Positions 32,762 to 34,280 of a DNA stretch of 34,280 nucleotides are shown here, piece by piece (the stretch's first letter is position 1; each line of letters starts with the position of its first letter). The position numbers and the translations under genes are program-made. The stretch is from Rhodocyclales bacterium (lineage in GTDB: Bacteria > Pseudomonadota > Gammaproteobacteria > Burkholderiales > Rhodocyclaceae). A model generated the notes under the pieces. It saw nothing but the letters and a program-made list of their open reading frames with translations, searched no databases and had not been told where the DNA came from. The stretch spans positions 1 to 34,280 of the forward strand of contig JAQGMF010000019.1 in the NCBI GenBank assembly GCA_028292505.1. Direction: 5' to 3'.

Positions 32762-33889
32762 ATGGAACGAATGGTCGGCTCCCTCAAACATCCGGTTGCC
32801 CCTGAACAGTTACAGTTGGGCAAGCCCCTGGCGTGGAATGTCTTCGACAATGCCGGCCAGCTGCTGCTGTGCAAGGGTTACGTCATCTCGCGCGAATCGC
32901 AGATGCAGGTGCTGATGGCGCGCGGCCTGTATATCGACGAATCGCAAGTGAAAACCCAGCCGCCGCGCAGTAATGCATCATCGGCTTACGACCCTTTCCG
33001 GCTGTGGGAATACGTCCTCGACGAACTCGGCGTGCTGCTGCGCACGCTACGCATCGAGCCCGAATTTCTCATGCAAATGGGCAGTCTGGCGCACCTCGTG
33101 CAGACTCTTGCCGAACGTAGCCCCGATACCGCGCTGGCCGCGATGATCCTGACTGAACAACGCCGCTACCCCATCATTCACAGCTTGCACACGGCGATCC
33201 TGTGCGAACTCATCGCACGCCGTCTCGGTTGGGACGCGCACCGCCGCACCAGCCTGTGTTGCGCGGCCATGAGCATGAACCTGGCCATGCTCGATCTGCA
33301 ACAACAGCTCTGCTCGCAACGCATGGCGCCCACAGCGGATCAACGTCGCGATATCCAGCGGCATCCCGATCTGGGCGCCGATCTGTTGCGAAGCGCCGGC
33401 GTCACGGACGAGATCTGGCTGGCTGCTGTGCGCGATCATCACGAGCGCATCGGTGGCGGCGGCTATCCATTTGGAATAGGCAATCCCGGCGAAGAAGCCT
33501 ATCTGATCCAGACTTGCGATATTTTTTCTGCGAAAGTGAGTCCGCGCGCCGCGCGCGCACCGGGCACCGCGCAGGAGGCCGCACGCGCCCTGTTCATGCA
33601 GGCGCAGGGCGGCACGCCCAATCCTTATGCCGCGACGCTCATTAAGGAAGTCGGCATTTTCCCGCCCGGCACCTGCGTGAATCTGGCCAACGGCGAAACG
33701 GGCGTCGTGCTACGACGTGGGCCCAGCGCCAATACGCCGCTAGTGATGAGCCTCATCAATCAGCACGGCTTGTCGTATAGCACACCGCTAAGACGCGACA
33801 CGTCGTTGAAGACCTACGAAGTGACTTCCGTCGTGCCACGCGACAAGATGCGCGTGCGCTTCAACCCGGAAATGCTTTGGCGCAATTGA
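32762..33889 (+). CDS. degenerate HD-GYP domain protein
   Basis: A 375-aa soluble protein. An N-terminal beta-rich segment (about 10-65, EQLQLGKPLAWNVFDNAGQLLLCKGYVI) is of the kind found before HD-GYP domains in betaproteobacteria. The rest aligns with HD-GYP phosphodiesterases of cyclic di-GMP: an early His in YPIIHSLHTAIL, HPDLGADLL at about 201-209, and HHERIGGGGYP at about 226-236. The metal-binding HD dyad is absent: where LLHDIG is expected the protein reads AAMSMNLAM (about 168-176). The Asp of the usual HHERxDGxGYP is also missing. It is therefore probably not an active phosphodiesterase and may be a binding or signalling protein. A second ATG at 32771 has a better-spaced AAGG. It is divergent from parE. 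Confidence 0.85.
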   Translation: MERMVGSLKHPVAPEQLQLGKPLAWNVFDNAGQLLLCKGYVISRESQMQVLMARGLYIDESQVKTQPPRSNASSAYDPFRLWEYVLDELGVLLRTLRIEPEFLMQMGSLAHLVQTLAERSPDTALAAMILTEQRRYPIIHSLHTAILCELIARRLGWDAHRRTSLCCAAMSMNLAMLDLQQQLCSQRMAPTADQRRDIQRHPDLGADLLRSAGVTDEIWLAAVRDHHERIGGGGYPFGIGNPGEEAYLIQTCDIFSAKVSPRAARAPGTAQEAARALFMQAQGGTPNPYAATLIKEVGIFPPGTCVNLANGETGVVLRRGPSANTPLVMSLINQHGLSYSTPLRRDTSLKTYEVTSVVPRDKMRVRFNPEMLWRN

Positions 33890-33898
33890 GGGAAAGTC

Positions 33899-34013
33899 GT
33901 AGGTTGGTGCTGAATGAAATGAAGCCCAACGATTCAACTTTCATTCGGACCGTACACGACAATCCATTTGTCATTCTGTAAAATGTTGGGCTTCCTTGGT
34001 CAGCCCAACCTAC
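33899..34013. repeat. family II palindromic repeat, copy 2
   Basis: Left arm 33899-33930 (GTAGGTTGGTGCTGAATGAA and on), right arm 33985-34013 ending CAGCCCAACCTAC, with a 54-base centre. It is a more diverged and longer-looped relative of copy 1. It follows the HD-GYP stop by nine bases. Confidence 0.85.
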
Positions 34014-34018
34014 ACTTT

Positions 34019-34099
34019 GTCATTCCGACGAAAGCGGGAATCCAGCGGCTTAGCGACGTTGGGTAACGACACTGGATTCCCGCCTTCACGGCCAATGAC
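34019..34099. repeat. diverged family I palindromic repeat, copy G
   Basis: Arms 34019-34045 and 34072-34099 with several mismatches (CATTCCGACGAAAGCGGGAA against CTGGATTCCCGCCTTCACGG). It lies directly beside family II copy 2, between the HD-GYP gene and the converging partial gene. Confidence 0.8.
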
Positions 34100-34108
34100 T
34101 TTGGCATG

Positions 34109-34280
34109 CTAATGCCAATTCGCCGCAATCACCGGATTGAGCGCGGTCTGGTAACTCGCCGGCAAGGTTGTCTGACCGGCACTGGGCGGCGCAAACGCGG
34201 CCATGGCACTGACCAGGTTGGCCACCTGACTGTCCAGCAAGGTCATGCCATCGCCGCTCTTGAACTGCTCGACGTGGTAC
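34109..34280 (-). CDS. C-terminal end of a large RTX-type or similar secreted protein (partial)
   Basis: The window edge cuts this gene; 56 codons and a TAG at 34109-34111 remain on the minus strand. The translation contains LVSAMAAFAPPSAGQTTLPA and SYQTALNPVIAANW. I know this tail from the extreme C-termini of very large calcium-binding or adhesin-like proteins with type I secretion signals in proteobacteria, where an LxxAMAAFAPPxAGQTTLP pattern recurs. The assignment rests on that resemblance; the repeats that would prove it lie outside the window. The 3' end faces the HD-GYP gene across palindromes of both families. Confidence 0.65.
   Translation of the reverse strand, partial: YHVEQFKSGDGMTLLDSQVANLVSAMAAFAPPSAGQTTLPASYQTALNPVIAANWH

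Overview
The window looks like an ordinary chromosomal segment of a GC-rich betaproteobacterium. The evidence is the gene order ftsK-lolA-rarA-serS next to a Crp/Fnr regulator and trxB, the nadE-glnB pair, a Val-CAC tRNA and a K+-independent H+-pyrophosphatase of proteobacterial type. That gene order is what I know from Burkholderiales, Rhodocyclales and Nitrosomonadales; I cannot place the organism more finely. I see no prophage, plasmid, CRISPR array or intact insertion sequence.

Layout. Positions 1-7109 hold a leftward block: crp-like regulator, ftsK, lolA, rarA, serS and tRNA-Ser(CGA), with one small rightward gene (1672-1935) set between rarA and serS. Positions 7461-9279 hold trxB and a Smr-domain gene, both rightward and closed by a strong bidirectional terminator. 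Positions 9450-11545 hold nadE and glnB (PII), leftward. Positions 11641-15019 hold a COG3146 acyltransferase-like gene and hppA, rightward; hppA has an unusual leader that can fold into a three-way junction. Positions 15207-17625 hold gltX and a membrane fatty acid desaturase, leftward. tRNA-Val(CAC) follows with a near-consensus promoter and its own terminator.

Positions 17934-29796 are a complete glycogen locus. glgC and glgA run left and overlap by ATGA. glgP, glgB, glgX (the last two also overlap by ATGA) and malQ run right. Together they cover ADP-glucose synthesis, chain elongation, branching, phosphorolysis, debranching and maltodextrin disproportionation. Positions 29911-32628 hold parE and an unrecognised membrane protein, leftward. 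Positions 32762-33889 encode a degenerate HD-GYP protein. The last 170 bases are the 3' end of a leftward gene whose C-terminus resembles large RTX-type secreted proteins.

Non-coding structure. Two families of dispersed palindromes occupy the gaps between genes. Family I (arms of about 28-31 bp built around CATTCCCGCGAAAGCGGGAA) has five good copies and two diverged ones. Family II (GTAGGTTGG...CCAACCTAC) has two copies. The observations most worth a second look are the hppA leader, the palindrome families with a possible insertion-sequence scar, the HD-GYP protein without its catalytic dyad, the internally duplicated Smr protein, and the truncated RTX-like gene at the right edge. No entirely new multi-gene system is evident.
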